DNA from: Alphaproteobacteria bacterium
Lineage (GTDB): Bacteria > Pseudomonadota > Alphaproteobacteria > Geminicoccales > Geminicoccaceae
Length of the DNA stretch: 63,414 nucleotides
Reading direction: 5' to 3'
NCBI GenBank assembly: GCA_030431615.1
Contig: JAUIID010000004.1
Location: forward strand, 1-63,414
Below, in pieces: positions 32,808 through 42,528 of the stretch. The number at the start of each line of letters is the position of its first letter. Within the stretch, counting starts at the first letter, position 1. The notes below the pieces were generated by a model. It saw nothing but the letters and a program-made list of their open reading frames with translations. It did not search any database and was not told the DNA's origin. A program made the translations under genes and the position numbers.

Positions 32808-33305
32808 CTACCGGGCGAGCCGAAGCCCGGTCTTCTTGAGGATGCGGCGGCTGTAGAGGATCGTGTCGCCGCGGCATGCGGATCCGAGCCGGCTCCTGAT
32901 CTGCCGGACCTTCGTCTCGACGGCAGGCCGCGTTCTGGCGTGGACCATGGCGAAGAGGTTGTAGGGCCAGAACGGCGGATTGCGGGGCCGGCGGTAGCAG
33001 TGGCTGACGAAGTCGAAGGCGCCGATCACGGGCCCGAGCTCGGCCACCGCGTCGTCGTCGACGTCGAAGACCGCCATGCCATTGGCCTGATAACCCAGCG
33101 CATAGTGGTTCGGCACGGCGCCGATGCGCCGGATGGCGCCGCGGGCGAGCATGGCCTCGAGCGTGGCGATGACTGTCGCCTCGTCGGTGTCGAGTGCCGC
33201 CGCGACCTCGGCATAGGGTTCGGGGACGAGCGGCAGGCCGGTGCCGATCGCCTTGACCAGGCGGCGCTCCAGCGAAGTCGCCTTGGATCGCTCGCCGGTC
33301 TTCAT
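32808..33305 (-). CDS. nirH: Siroheme decarboxylase subunit NirH (Lrp/AsnC-like)
   Basis: A 165-residue protein with an Lrp/AsnC-type winged helix at the N-terminus and a ligand-binding half, but it is an enzyme subunit of the AhbA/AhbB type rather than a DNA-binding regulator. The segment 'FVSHCYRRPRNPPFWPYNLF' marks the NirL/NirH group. The ATG overlaps the stop of nirG (ATGA). Together with NirD, NirG and NirL it removes acetate carboxyls from siroheme to give 12,18-didecarboxysiroheme. Confidence 0.88.
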   Translation of the reverse strand: MKTGERSKATSLERRLVKAIGTGLPLVPEPYAEVAAALDTDEATVIATLEAMLARGAIRRIGAVPNHYALGYQANGMAVFDVDDDAVAELGPVIGAFDFVSHCYRRPRNPPFWPYNLFAMVHARTRPAVETKVRQIRSRLGSACRGDTILYSRRILKKTGLRLAR

Positions 33306-33745
33306 GGCTGCAGCCTCAGGCCGACGAAGTATTCCTCGAGCTTCGGCATGGACAGCACCTCGATGCCGGTCTCCGCCGCGATCTCGGCGAGCACGGCCTC
33401 CGCCCGCTCGGGCGTCTCGGCCGCCACCACGAACCACATGTTGAGGAGATGCTCGCGCTCGTAGTTGTGGGCGACCTCGACATGGGCATTGACCAGCTCG
33501 GTCACCCGGTCGAACGCATCCTCGGGCACCGCCATGGCCGCCAGGATGTAGGTGCCGCCCATGGCCTCGACATTGAAGAGCGGGCCGAAGCGGCTGAGCA
33601 CGCCGGTCTCGACCAGGCGCGCGAGGCGACGGATCAGCTCGTCCTCGTCAAGCCCGAGTGCCCGGGCCGCTTCCGCATAGGGGCGCGGGCACAGGGGGAA
33701 GCCCCCCTGCAGCCCCGCCACGATGCGGCGATCGGTGGCGTCCAT
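33302..33745 (-). CDS. nirG: Siroheme decarboxylase subunit NirG (Lrp/AsnC-like)
   Basis: A 147-residue paralogue with the Lrp-type fold. 'VEVAHNYEREHLLNMWFVVA' places it in the NirD/NirG group. It is coupled at both ends by overlapping start and stop codons. It is predicted to pair with NirH as a decarboxylase heterodimer. Position two places after nirD agrees with the Pseudomonas order DLGH. Confidence 0.85.
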   Translation of the reverse strand: MDATDRRIVAGLQGGFPLCPRPYAEAARALGLDEDELIRRLARLVETGVLSRFGPLFNVEAMGGTYILAAMAVPEDAFDRVTELVNAHVEVAHNYEREHLLNMWFVVAAETPERAEAVLAEIAAETGIEVLSMPKLEEYFVGLRLQP

Positions 33746-34233
33746 CAGGCGGCCTCCGCCCGGTAGCGCGCACCGCGCTGCTTGAAGCGGCGCGTGCTGA
33801 AGAGCACGGCATGCGGCAGGTCGGCGAGCCCGTGCTCCGCCAGCAGCTCGTCGATGCGGGCGAGCACGGCCTCGCGCTCGCGGCCATGCACCATGGCGAA
33901 GAGGTTGTAGGGCCAGTCCGGCAGGCGGCGCGGCCGGCGATAGCAGAGCGTCACGTCGGCGGCCCTGGTCAGGCGCTCGCCGACCGCGTCGACCTGGTCG
34001 TCCGGCACGTCCATGACGGTCATCGCATTGGCCCGGTAGCCGATCTCGTGATGCCGGACGACGAGGCCGAGCCGTTTCACTACCCCGGCCGCCTGAAGGG
34101 CCGCGAGCCGCCGGGTCACCTCCGCTTCGTCGAGACCCGCGCGTTCGCCCAGCACCGCATAGGGGCGGGAAACGAGCGGCAGCCCGCCCTCGAGGGCGTC
34201 GAGCAGGCGGCGATCGGCCGGGGTCAGCTCCAT
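33745..34233 (-). CDS. nirL: Siroheme decarboxylase subunit NirL (Lrp/AsnC-like)
   Basis: A 162-residue protein of the NirL/NirH type with 'VTLCYRRPRRLPDWPYNLF'. Its start overlaps the end of nirD by 10 bases and its stop shares a base with nirG. It probably partners NirD. The paralogue pairs in this locus (D/G and L/H) are separate genes, whereas some bacteria encode fused NirDL. Confidence 0.86.
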   Translation of the reverse strand: MELTPADRRLLDALEGGLPLVSRPYAVLGERAGLDEAEVTRRLAALQAAGVVKRLGLVVRHHEIGYRANAMTVMDVPDDQVDAVGERLTRAADVTLCYRRPRRLPDWPYNLFAMVHGREREAVLARIDELLAEHGLADLPHAVLFSTRRFKQRGARYRAEAA

Positions 34234-34703
34234 GACGGCTTGAACCCCAGATCGATGCCGTAGGCGCGCTCCAGCGGCAGATCGAGCACTCCGATTCCGC
34301 TCCGTTCGGCGATGTCGGCGAGCACGTCCGCGACCGCCTCGCGGCTGGCCGCGGTCACGACGAACCAGAGATTGAGCCGGTGCTCGCGGGCATAGTTGTG
34401 GTTGACCTCCGGGCAGGCATTCACCAGCGTCGCCACCGCGTCGAGCCGTTCTTCCGGCACCGCCATGGCGGCGAGCGTGCTCCAGCCGGCGCGATGCGGC
34501 GCGATCACGGCGCCGACCCGGCTCAGCACGCCGCGCTCCTGGAGGTGGTGAAGACGGTCGAGCACCACCGCCTCGCTCACCCCGAGCGCCTCGCCCATGG
34601 CCGCGTAGGGCTCGGGGCAGAGCGGCAGGTCGCGCTGGTAGGCCTCGATCAGCCGGCGATCGATGGCGTCGAGCGGCACCTCATGGATATCGGCGATCGT
34701 CAT
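34224..34703 (-). CDS. nirD: Siroheme decarboxylase subunit NirD (Lrp/AsnC-like)
   Basis: A 159-residue protein from ATG 34703, which overlaps the nirF stop as ATGA. 'PEVNHNYAREHRLNLWFVVT' marks the NirD/NirG group; the N-terminus is a winged-helix (LIEAYQRDLPLCPEPYAAMG). The longer frame from 34967 runs into nirF and is rejected. Part of the NirDLGH siroheme decarboxylase. Confidence 0.86.
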   Translation of the reverse strand: MTIADIHEVPLDAIDRRLIEAYQRDLPLCPEPYAAMGEALGVSEAVVLDRLHHLQERGVLSRVGAVIAPHRAGWSTLAAMAVPEERLDAVATLVNACPEVNHNYAREHRLNLWFVVTAASREAVADVLADIAERSGIGVLDLPLERAYGIDLGFKPSWS

Positions 34704-35887
34704 CAGTAACCCAGTCGATTGGCGCGGGCGGTAAAGAAGATGCCGCTCGGCGCCTCGGCCTCGATCGACCCCACCGTCTCGAAGGTATCCGTGTCGACGA
34801 TATCGATGCGGTTGGCGTCGCGAACGGAGATCCAGACCGCCTCGCCCTTGGGCGTGAACTCCATGTGCAGGACGCCGGGGCCGGGCCTCAGATCCTTGAC
34901 GATCTCGCCCGAGGGCACGTCGATCACCTGGATCACGTCGTTGTCGGGGTGGGCGAAATTGACCCATACCTGCCGGACGTCCGGCCGGGCGATGGCGAAG
35001 ACCGGCTGGCTGTGAACCGGAATGCGGTCGACCTCGGCGAAGGTCGCCCGGTCGACGACCAGGAGCTCGTGCCGGCCGATGGCGGGCAGATAGAGCCGGT
35101 CGCCGGCGACGCTCCAGCCCTCGAGATGCGGCATCTTGTAGACCGGCAGGGGCTCCTCGCCCTTGCCGTAGCCATCGAGGATGCGCCGGGGTGCCGCGTT
35201 CGCGTCCCAGAGGTCGAGCACGACCAGGCCGTCCTCGCCGAAGAGCCCGGCGATATAATAATGGCCGTCCGGGGTGAGCAGCGCGTCGTAGGGCAGCTTG
35301 CCGACCCCGGCGAAGCGCTTCACCGCGGGATCGGCGCCATCCTCGAGCCCGACCGTCCAGATGGCATCGGCATCGTAGAGGGCGAAGACGAAGCGGTTGT
35401 CGGCGATCTCCTCGATCCCGACTACCTTCGAGCGGGCGCCGTCGGCGCCGTAGGTCGAGGGCACCTCGGCGATGGGCGAGAGGTCGTCGCTCCTGAAGAA
35501 GCGCACGCCACCCGGCTCGTAATTGGCGACGGCGACGATCCGGCCGTCCTGCGAGATGGCGCCGCCGATGCTGTTGCCGGCCTGGACGATCCGACCCGCG
35601 ATCCCGCCGGTCAGGAGATCGACCTTGCTGAGCCCGCCATCGCGGCCGAAGACGAAGGCGTAGCGGCCGTCGCGCGAGAACACGACGGACGCATGGCTCA
35701 GATCGCCGAGGCCCTCGACCCGGCCGATGGCCCGGTTTTCGGTCGTGTCGACGATCAGGATGGAGCCCTCGGCCCGCTCCACGACGACGCCAAGATCGCC
35801 GGTGCCGCGCAAAGGCGGGCTGGTGGTGCAGGCAACAAGGCCGAGCGTCACGGCCAGGAGCGCAGCGGTGCGTCGTTCAGCGCGCAT
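34703..35887 (-). CDS. nirF: Heme d1 biosynthesis protein NirF, predicted lipoprotein
   Basis: A 394-residue protein. It starts with a lipoprotein signal (LLAVTLGLVACTTS, lipobox LVAC), so it is likely tethered in the periplasm. The rest is an eight-bladed propeller similar to NirS/NirN but without a CxxCH heme c site; conserved 'YDALLTPDGHYYIAGLFGED' and 'MPHLEGWS' are visible. NirF is needed for a late step of d1 assembly in the periplasm. The start at 35887 overlaps the end of the cytochrome gene by 11 bases. Confidence 0.9.
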   Translation of the reverse strand: MRAERRTAALLAVTLGLVACTTSPPLRGTGDLGVVVERAEGSILIVDTTENRAIGRVEGLGDLSHASVVFSRDGRYAFVFGRDGGLSKVDLLTGGIAGRIVQAGNSIGGAISQDGRIVAVANYEPGGVRFFRSDDLSPIAEVPSTYGADGARSKVVGIEEIADNRFVFALYDADAIWTVGLEDGADPAVKRFAGVGKLPYDALLTPDGHYYIAGLFGEDGLVVLDLWDANAAPRRILDGYGKGEEPLPVYKMPHLEGWSVAGDRLYLPAIGRHELLVVDRATFAEVDRIPVHSQPVFAIARPDVRQVWVNFAHPDNDVIQVIDVPSGEIVKDLRPGPGVLHMEFTPKGEAVWISVRDANRIDIVDTDTFETVGSIEAEAPSGIFFTARANRLGY

Positions 35888-36218
35888 CGCCGATCCCCTC
35901 CTGCAGGCGGCCGACCAGCCAGACCACCTCGTCCTCGACCAGGAGCCCCCGCCAGGGCGGCATGGGCCTGCCGGGCACGCCGTCGAGGATGATGGCGACC
36001 AGGCTCTCGGCCGGCTGGTCACCGAGTGCGTCGGGCAGGAGCGACGGCCCGAGCCCGCCCTTCAGGGTGAGGCCATGGCAGGAGCCGCAATCGTGACGCA
36101 GGAGATGGATCAGCTCGTCCTGGCGCTCGGCCGACGGCTCGGCGGCCGCAGCGGAGCCGGCGAGGCTCCAAATCGCGAGGCCAAGCGCCACCCGGTCAAC
36201 CCAGCTGGCGGCAGGCAT
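35877..36218 (-). CDS. nirC: Small periplasmic cytochrome c (NirC-like)
   Basis: A 113-residue protein with a signal peptide (VALGLAIWSLAGSAAAA) and one heme c site, C44-x2-C47-H48 (CGSCHG). A Met ligand is in 'PGRPMPPWRG'. ATG 36218 has a strong GGGAGGAGG site, so an upstream frame to 36269 is unlikely. NirC is an electron donor to NirS and/or NirN. It overlaps the cobA gene end by 23 bases and nirF by 11. Confidence 0.85.
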   Translation of the reverse strand: MPAASWVDRVALGLAIWSLAGSAAAAEPSAERQDELIHLLRHDCGSCHGLTLKGGLGPSLLPDALGDQPAESLVAIILDGVPGRPMPPWRGLLVEDEVVWLVGRLQEGIGDAR

Positions 36219-36981
36219 CCGCCTCCTCCCGAAGGGCATTCCCGGCGGCCAGGATGTCGCCGAGGGCAACGACCGGGCCGACCGCCAGCAGCACCGGTGC
36301 GGTGAGCCCGGCCGCCTCGACCGCCGCCGGCAGCTCCGCCAGCGTCGCTCGGCAGATCTGCTCGCCCGGCTGGGTCCCGGACGCGATGGCGACGGCGGGT
36401 GTCGAGGGTGCCAGGCCGGCGCCGAGCAGCCCGTCCCGGAACCGGGCGAGGCTCGCGAGCGCCATGTAGACGACGAGCGTGGTGGCGGGATCGGCGAGCA
36501 TGCGCCAGTCGATGTCGGGATCGTCCGATTCGCAACTATGGCCGGTGATCAGCCGCACGCCGGTCGCCATGCCCCGATGGGTGAGTGGAATGCCGGCGGC
36601 GGCGAGCACGCCCGAGGCTGCGGTGATGCCAGGCACCACCTCGAAGGGGACGCCGTGCGCCACGAGATGCAGGGCCTCCTCGCCGCCCCGGCCGAAGATG
36701 TAAGGGTCGCCGCCCTTGAGCCGGACGACGCGGCGGCCGGCGCGGGCCAGACGGACGAGGAGCGCGTTGATCGCGTCCTGGGCCAGGAGATGCTCGCCCG
36801 GCGCCTTGCCGGCGCAGATCCGCTGCACGCCCGACGGGATCAGCGCCAGGATGGCGGCCGAGACGAGCCGGTCGTAGACAACGACGTCCGCCGTCTGCAG
36901 GTGGCGGAGCGCCTTGAGGGTCAGGAGCTCCGGATCACCCGGTCCGGCGCCGACCAGTGCGACTGAGGCTTTCTCGGGCAT
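36196..36981 (-). CDS. cobA: Uroporphyrinogen-III C-methyltransferase (NirE/CobA)
   Basis: A 261-residue SAM-dependent methyltransferase converting uroporphyrinogen III to precorrin-2, the first committed step to siroheme and heme d1. Family motifs are 'VALVGAGPGDPELLTLKAL', 'VVRLKGGDPYIFGRGGEE' and 'VVPGITAASGVLAAAGIPLT'. ATG 36981 with GGAG upstream is preferred over a TTG at 37005. It is a single-domain form without the CysG dehydrogenase/ferrochelatase part, which could be supplied by the CbiX-like protein of the same operon. It lies after nirS, behind a strong hairpin. Confidence 0.94.
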   Translation of the reverse strand: MPEKASVALVGAGPGDPELLTLKALRHLQTADVVVYDRLVSAAILALIPSGVQRICAGKAPGEHLLAQDAINALLVRLARAGRRVVRLKGGDPYIFGRGGEEALHLVAHGVPFEVVPGITAASGVLAAAGIPLTHRGMATGVRLITGHSCESDDPDIDWRMLADPATTLVVYMALASLARFRDGLLGAGLAPSTPAVAIASGTQPGEQICRATLAELPAAVEAAGLTAPVLLAVGPVVALGDILAAGNALREEADACRQLG

Positions 36982-37009
36982 GCCTGTAGCTCCGCCGGAC
37001 AACAAGGCC

Positions 37010-37044
37010 CGGCCGGGGCAGTGCTGGGCGCACTGCCCCGGCCG
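37010..37044 (-). terminator. Strong hairpin between nirS and cobA
   Basis: A 15-bp stem (one arm GCCGGGGCAGTGC-like, 37010-37024; other arm 37030-37044) with a 5-base loop TGGGC lies 4 bases after the nirS stop. There is only a weak T stretch after the stem, so it may act as a partial terminator or protect the nirS mRNA 3' end while letting some transcription reach the nir biogenesis genes. Confidence 0.7.
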
Positions 37045-37048
37045 TCGC

Positions 37049-38815
<1,767 letters not shown>

Positions 38816-38886
38816 TTAGCCTCTCCCTTATCGCCTGCATCAGGGCACCTTGCCGCAAACGCTAGCCGTCGCAGAACCGGCGGTCC

Positions 38887-38900
38887 TTGACCGGCGTCAA
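38887..38900. promoter_or_regulatory. Shared Crp/Fnr-type box (TTGACCGGCGTCAA) between nirS and nirI
   Basis: TTGAC-N4-GTCAA with centre at 38893.5. In both directions a TAGCGT -10 element lies at the class II distance: 38923-38928 for nirI and 38859-38864 for nirS, with TSS near 38935 and 38852. The symmetry makes it one operator for two divergent promoters. Confidence 0.85.
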
Positions 38901-38956
38901 GGAGCCCGGCGCCAAAGCCACCTAGCGTCGGGCCCATGCACGGAGGACGAGGCCCG

Positions 38957-41128
38957 GTGACTGATCGGCGGGGCGTTGCGGGAGTGCCGGGACCCGGCCT
39001 CATGGTCCTGGCCCTGCTCCTCTGGTGCGCCACGCTCCTCGCGATACCGGCCACGAGCCGCGCCCAGGATGCGCCGTCCCTGACGCTGGCGCGGGAGGTC
39101 TTTCAGGGGGCCGAGGGGGTCGGCGCCTTCACCGGCGAACCGCCGGCGGCCGATGTCATGATCGGCGGCCGGCTCGCCGGCCATCTCCTTTCCACCCGCG
39201 CCGTCCTCGGCTCGGTCGGCTATAGCGGCCGGCCGTTCGACGCCGTGGTCGGGCTCGACCTCGAGGGGCGCATTACCGGCGCCAGGCTGGTCTCCCACAA
39301 CGAGCCCGTGCTCGTCGTCGGGGTCGAGCCGGCAGAGCTCGACGCCTTCATCGCCCAGTTCCGGGGCCGGGCCGTCGATGCGACCGGCGACAGTGGCGGC
39401 GAATCCGGCGTCGACGCGATCAGCCGGGCCACCGTCTCCTCCGTCCTCTTCGCCGACGCCATCCTGCGCGCTGCCCGGGAAGTGGCGCTCAGCCGCGGCA
39501 TCATCGAGCCGGCAGCGGCAACGGCCGGCCTGGACCTCGATCGCTTCGAGGCGCTGGACTGGCCGGCGCTGGAGAACGAGGGCCTGACGAGCCGTCTCCT
39601 CCTGACCAATGGCGACATCGCGAGAGCACTCCTCGAGCGCGGCCGGTCGCCGCCGACCGGGCCGGGCTTCGACGACCCGGCGGCCACCTTCGTCGATCTT
39701 CGCGTGGCGCTCGCCACGCCGGCCTTGACCGGCCGGAACCTGCTCGGCGAGGCGCGCCATCTGGCCCTGGCCCACGCGCTCCAGCCGGGGGACCAGGCCA
39801 TCATCGTCCTCGCCAGCGGCCGCTACTCCGTCAAGGGCACGGGCTTCGTCAGAAGCGGCGTCTTCGACCGCCTGCAGGTGCTGCAGGGCGAGAAGGTCAT
39901 CCGGCTGGAAGCCGAGGGCCACACCCGCATCGACGCGCTCGCGATCGAGGGCACTCCCGAATTTCGCGAGATGGGCTGGTTCGTGCTGCCGGCGGCGAGC
40001 GGCTTCGATCCGCTGCAACCCTGGAGCCTCAGGCTGATCGTGGCCCAGCCGACCGAAGCGGGCGAGGTGCTGCTCGATTTCGTCCTGCCGGTGACGGCAC
40101 CGGCGGCCCTCGTCGCCCGGCCGGTCGAGGAGGTGCCGCAGGGCTGGCTCGCCAGCCTCCTGCAGGCCGCCACGGAGCCCGACGGCTCGCTCGTCGTCAG
40201 CCCCGGCCTCTGGCTCGAGATCTGGGCCGCCCGCTCGCTCGAGATCGCGCTCCTGGTCCTGCTGCTCGTGGTCCTGTCGGTGGCGCTGGTCTTCCAGGAC
40301 GCACTGGTGCGCCGCAGGACGTTCTATCGCCGCTTCCGCCTGGGCTTCCTCGCCGTCACCCTCGTCTGGCTCGGCTTCGTCGCGGGCGCCCAGCTTTCGG
40401 TCGTCAACATCCTGACCTTCTTCAACAGCCTGCTCACCGGCTTCAGCTGGCAGGTCTTCCTGATGGAGCCCTTGATCTTCATCCTCTGGTGCTACGTGGC
40501 GCTGGGCCTGCTCTTCCTCGGCCGCGGCGTCTTCTGCGGCTGGCTCTGCCCGTTCGGCGCCCTGCAGGAGCTGACCAACAAGTTCGCCCGCCGGCTTCGC
40601 GTGCCGCAGCTCGAGCTGCCCTTCGGGCTGCACGAGAAGCTCTGGCCGACCAAGTACATCATCTTCCTCGGCCTGCTCGCCCTCTCGCTCCATGCGATGA
40701 GTGCGGCCACCCTCGCCGCCGAGGTGGAGCCCTTCAAGACGGCGATCATCCTGCGCTTCGTGCGCGACTGGCCGTTCGTCGTTTTCGCGCTGCTGCTGCT
40801 CGGCGCCGGGCTCTTCATCGAGCGCTTCTACTGTCGCTATGTCTGCCCGCTCGGTGCCGCCCTCGCCGTCCCGGCCCGGCTCGCCACCTTCCGCTGGCTG
40901 AAGCGGCGGCCGCAATGCGGCCGGGAATGCCGAATTTGCGCGGTCAGCTGCCCGGTCCAGGCGATCCACCCCTCGGGCGAGATCGTGCCGAACGAGTGCA
41001 TCTACTGCCTCGACTGCCAGGAGCACTACCACGACGCCCATACCTGCCCGCCCTTGATCAAGGGGCGAAAGCGGCGCGAGGCGGCAGCGGCCCTGCACGC
41101 GCCGGCAGACGGAGGGAGCCCGACATGA
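38957..41128 (+). CDS. nirI: NosR/NirI family membrane flavoprotein-ferredoxin
   Basis: A 723-residue polytopic protein (from GTG 38957; ATG 38936 is also possible but would coincide with the expected TSS and lacks a site, while GGAGGACGAGG precedes the GTG). An N-terminal helix leads to a periplasmic FMN-binding domain (39100-39900) with a DAISRATVSS motif at the flavin attachment position. About six membrane helices follow, with cytoplasmic 'CGWLCPFGALQE' and 'CRYVCPLGA' Cys motifs and a ferredoxin tail (CGRECRICAVSC, CIYCLDCQEHYHDAHTC). NirI is required for nirS expression in Paracoccus; its paralogue NosR serves N2O reductase. Its position beside nirS and nirX, without nosZ, favours NirI. 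Confidence 0.88.
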   Translation: MTDRRGVAGVPGPGLMVLALLLWCATLLAIPATSRAQDAPSLTLAREVFQGAEGVGAFTGEPPAADVMIGGRLAGHLLSTRAVLGSVGYSGRPFDAVVGLDLEGRITGARLVSHNEPVLVVGVEPAELDAFIAQFRGRAVDATGDSGGESGVDAISRATVSSVLFADAILRAAREVALSRGIIEPAAATAGLDLDRFEALDWPALENEGLTSRLLLTNGDIARALLERGRSPPTGPGFDDPAATFVDLRVALATPALTGRNLLGEARHLALAHALQPGDQAIIVLASGRYSVKGTGFVRSGVFDRLQVLQGEKVIRLEAEGHTRIDALAIEGTPEFREMGWFVLPAASGFDPLQPWSLRLIVAQPTEAGEVLLDFVLPVTAPAALVARPVEEVPQGWLASLLQAATEPDGSLVVSPGLWLEIWAARSLEIALLVLLLVVLSVALVFQDALVRRRTFYRRFRLGFLAVTLVWLGFVAGAQLSVVNILTFFNSLLTGFSWQVFLMEPLIFILWCYVALGLLFLGRGVFCGWLCPFGALQELTNKFARRLRVPQLELPFGLHEKLWPTKYIIFLGLLALSLHAMSAATLAAEVEPFKTAIILRFVRDWPFVVFALLLLGAGLFIERFYCRYVCPLGAALAVPARLATFRWLKRRPQCGRECRICAVSCPVQAIHPSGEIVPNECIYCLDCQEHYHDAHTCPPLIKGRKRREAAAALHAPADGGSPT

Positions 41129-41523
41129 ACACCGGCAGCCGCCTCTTGCAGACCCTCGCCGTGATCGCCGTCGTCTTCGGCATCGCCACCGTGCTCTCCG
41201 GCGGCCGGGCACTCTTCGGCGGGCCCGAGGCCCGGGCCGCGGTCGGCGATGCTGTGCCCTTCGTCCTCTGGTTCAACACGTTCGCCGGCTTCGCCTATAT
41301 CGCGGCCGGTGTCGGCCTCTGGCGCGCCCGTCCCTGGGCACCCCGCCTCGCCTGGCTCATCGCCGTCGCCACGCTCATTGTCTTCGCGGCCTTCGCCGTC
41401 CACGTCGCCACCGGCGGCGCCTTCGAGATGCGCACCGTGGGCGCCATGACGCTGCGCAGCCTCGTCTGGCTCGCCATCGCCTGGTTCGGCTGGCACCACC
41501 TGGCCGGGGCACGGGCGGCATGA
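41125..41523 (+). CDS. Small tetraspan membrane protein between nirI and nirX
   Basis: A 132-residue protein with four helices (LLQTLAVIAVVFGIATVLSG, VLWFNTFAGFAYIAAGVGLW, LAWLIAVATLIVFAAFAVHV, LRSLVWLAIAWFGWH). Starts and stops overlap those of nirI and nirX, so the three are translated together. Paracoccus nirI-nirX have no such gene between them as far as I know. It could help membrane assembly of NirI. No family was recognised. Confidence 0.7.
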   Translation: MNTGSRLLQTLAVIAVVFGIATVLSGGRALFGGPEARAAVGDAVPFVLWFNTFAGFAYIAAGVGLWRARPWAPRLAWLIAVATLIVFAAFAVHVATGGAFEMRTVGAMTLRSLVWLAIAWFGWHHLAGARAA

Positions 41524-42452
41524 GGCAGCTCGACCGGCGCCGCTGCCTGACCGTGCTCGCGGCCAGCGCCGCCGGCCTGGCGCTGCCCGCCGGCGCCGGC
41601 GGCGCCGCGCCTGCGCAGCGCTGGTCGGGCATCGCCCTGGGTGCGCCGGCGGAACTGATCATCCGCCATGACGATGCGATCAGGGCCCAGGGCCTGATCG
41701 CCGCCGCCGTCGCCGAGATCCGCCGGCTCGAGCGCATCTTCGGCCTCTTCGACCCGGCGAGCGCCCTCGCCCGGCTGAACCGCACCGGCCGGCTCGACGC
41801 CCCGCCCTTCGAGCTGGTCGATCTCCTGGACCAGGCGCGTGCCGTCCACCTTGCCACCGGCGGCGCCTTCGAACCGACCGTCCAGCCGCTCTGGCGGCTC
41901 CATGCCGACGCTGCCATGGCCGGCAGGCCGCCGGAGGCAGAGGCCCTGCGCGCGGCCCGGGCGGTCGTCGGGATGGAGGCCGTCGCTGTCCACACCCGTC
42001 GGATCGCCTTCGGTCGGCCGGGCATGGCGCTGACCCTGAACGGCATCGCCCAGGGCTACGTCACCGACCGCATCGCCGACCTGCTGCGCGCCGGCGGGCT
42101 CGCCCATGTGCTGGTGGATCTGGGCGAAATCCGGGCCGCGGGCGAGCGCAGCCCCGGCGAGGCCTGGCGCATCGGCCTCGGCACCGATGACGAGGTCGTC
42201 AGCCTGACGGACGGCGCTGTCGCCACCTCGGCACCCTTCGGCACGGTCATGGATGCTGCCGGCAGCATCGGCCACATCATCGACCCGCGCCTCGGCCGGC
42301 CAACCACCGGCAAATGGCGCCGGGTCTCCGTCCTGCACCCGCGCGCCACGATCGCGGACGGCCTCTCGACCGGCTTCGTTCTCCTCGACCGGACTGCGAT
42401 CGGCCAGGCGCTCGCCGCCTTCCCGCCAGCCCGGGTCAGCCTCACCGCCTGA
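41520..42452 (+). CDS. nirX: ApbE-family FAD:protein FMN transferase NirX
   Basis: A 310-residue protein with a Tat-type signal (RRRCLTVLAASAAGLALPAG), so it is exported folded. ApbE motifs are visible: 'FDPASALARLNRTG', 'LTLNGIAQGYVTDRIADLL' and 'VLVDLGEIRAAG'. It probably attaches FMN covalently to the periplasmic domain of NirI. NirX/NosX proteins occur next to nirI or nosR in alphaproteobacteria. It closes the denitrification island. Confidence 0.9.
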   Translation: MRQLDRRRCLTVLAASAAGLALPAGAGGAAPAQRWSGIALGAPAELIIRHDDAIRAQGLIAAAVAEIRRLERIFGLFDPASALARLNRTGRLDAPPFELVDLLDQARAVHLATGGAFEPTVQPLWRLHADAAMAGRPPEAEALRAARAVVGMEAVAVHTRRIAFGRPGMALTLNGIAQGYVTDRIADLLRAGGLAHVLVDLGEIRAAGERSPGEAWRIGLGTDDEVVSLTDGAVATSAPFGTVMDAAGSIGHIIDPRLGRPTTGKWRRVSVLHPRATIADGLSTGFVLLDRTAIGQALAAFPPARVSLTA

Positions 42453-42496
42453 GCAATTTCCTGCCAATTGACAAGGTGTCCTGCCGCACCTAGCGT

Positions 42497-42514
42497 ACTA
42501 ACCAATTGGTTAGT
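42497..42514. promoter_or_regulatory. Perfect 18-bp palindrome before hyuA (candidate TetR operator)
   Basis: ACTAACCAATTGGTTAGT is an exact palindrome ending 14 bases before the hyuA start. Its length and symmetry resemble TetR-family operators, and a TetR-type regulator is encoded at the end of the same block (50704-51372). No second copy was seen upstream of the regulator gene. Confidence 0.65.
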
Positions 42515-42528
42515 TAGGGACGGAACGC

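Noticed and set aside
32808-34703. Four Lrp/AsnC genes as transcription factors
   Set aside because: Their order between nirF and nirJ and their paired motifs identify them as NirDLGH siroheme decarboxylase subunits.
38936-38956. ATG 38936 as the nirI start
   Set aside because: It would coincide with the expected transcription start, whereas the GTG at 38957 has a GGAGGACGAGG ribosome binding site. It cannot be fully excluded.
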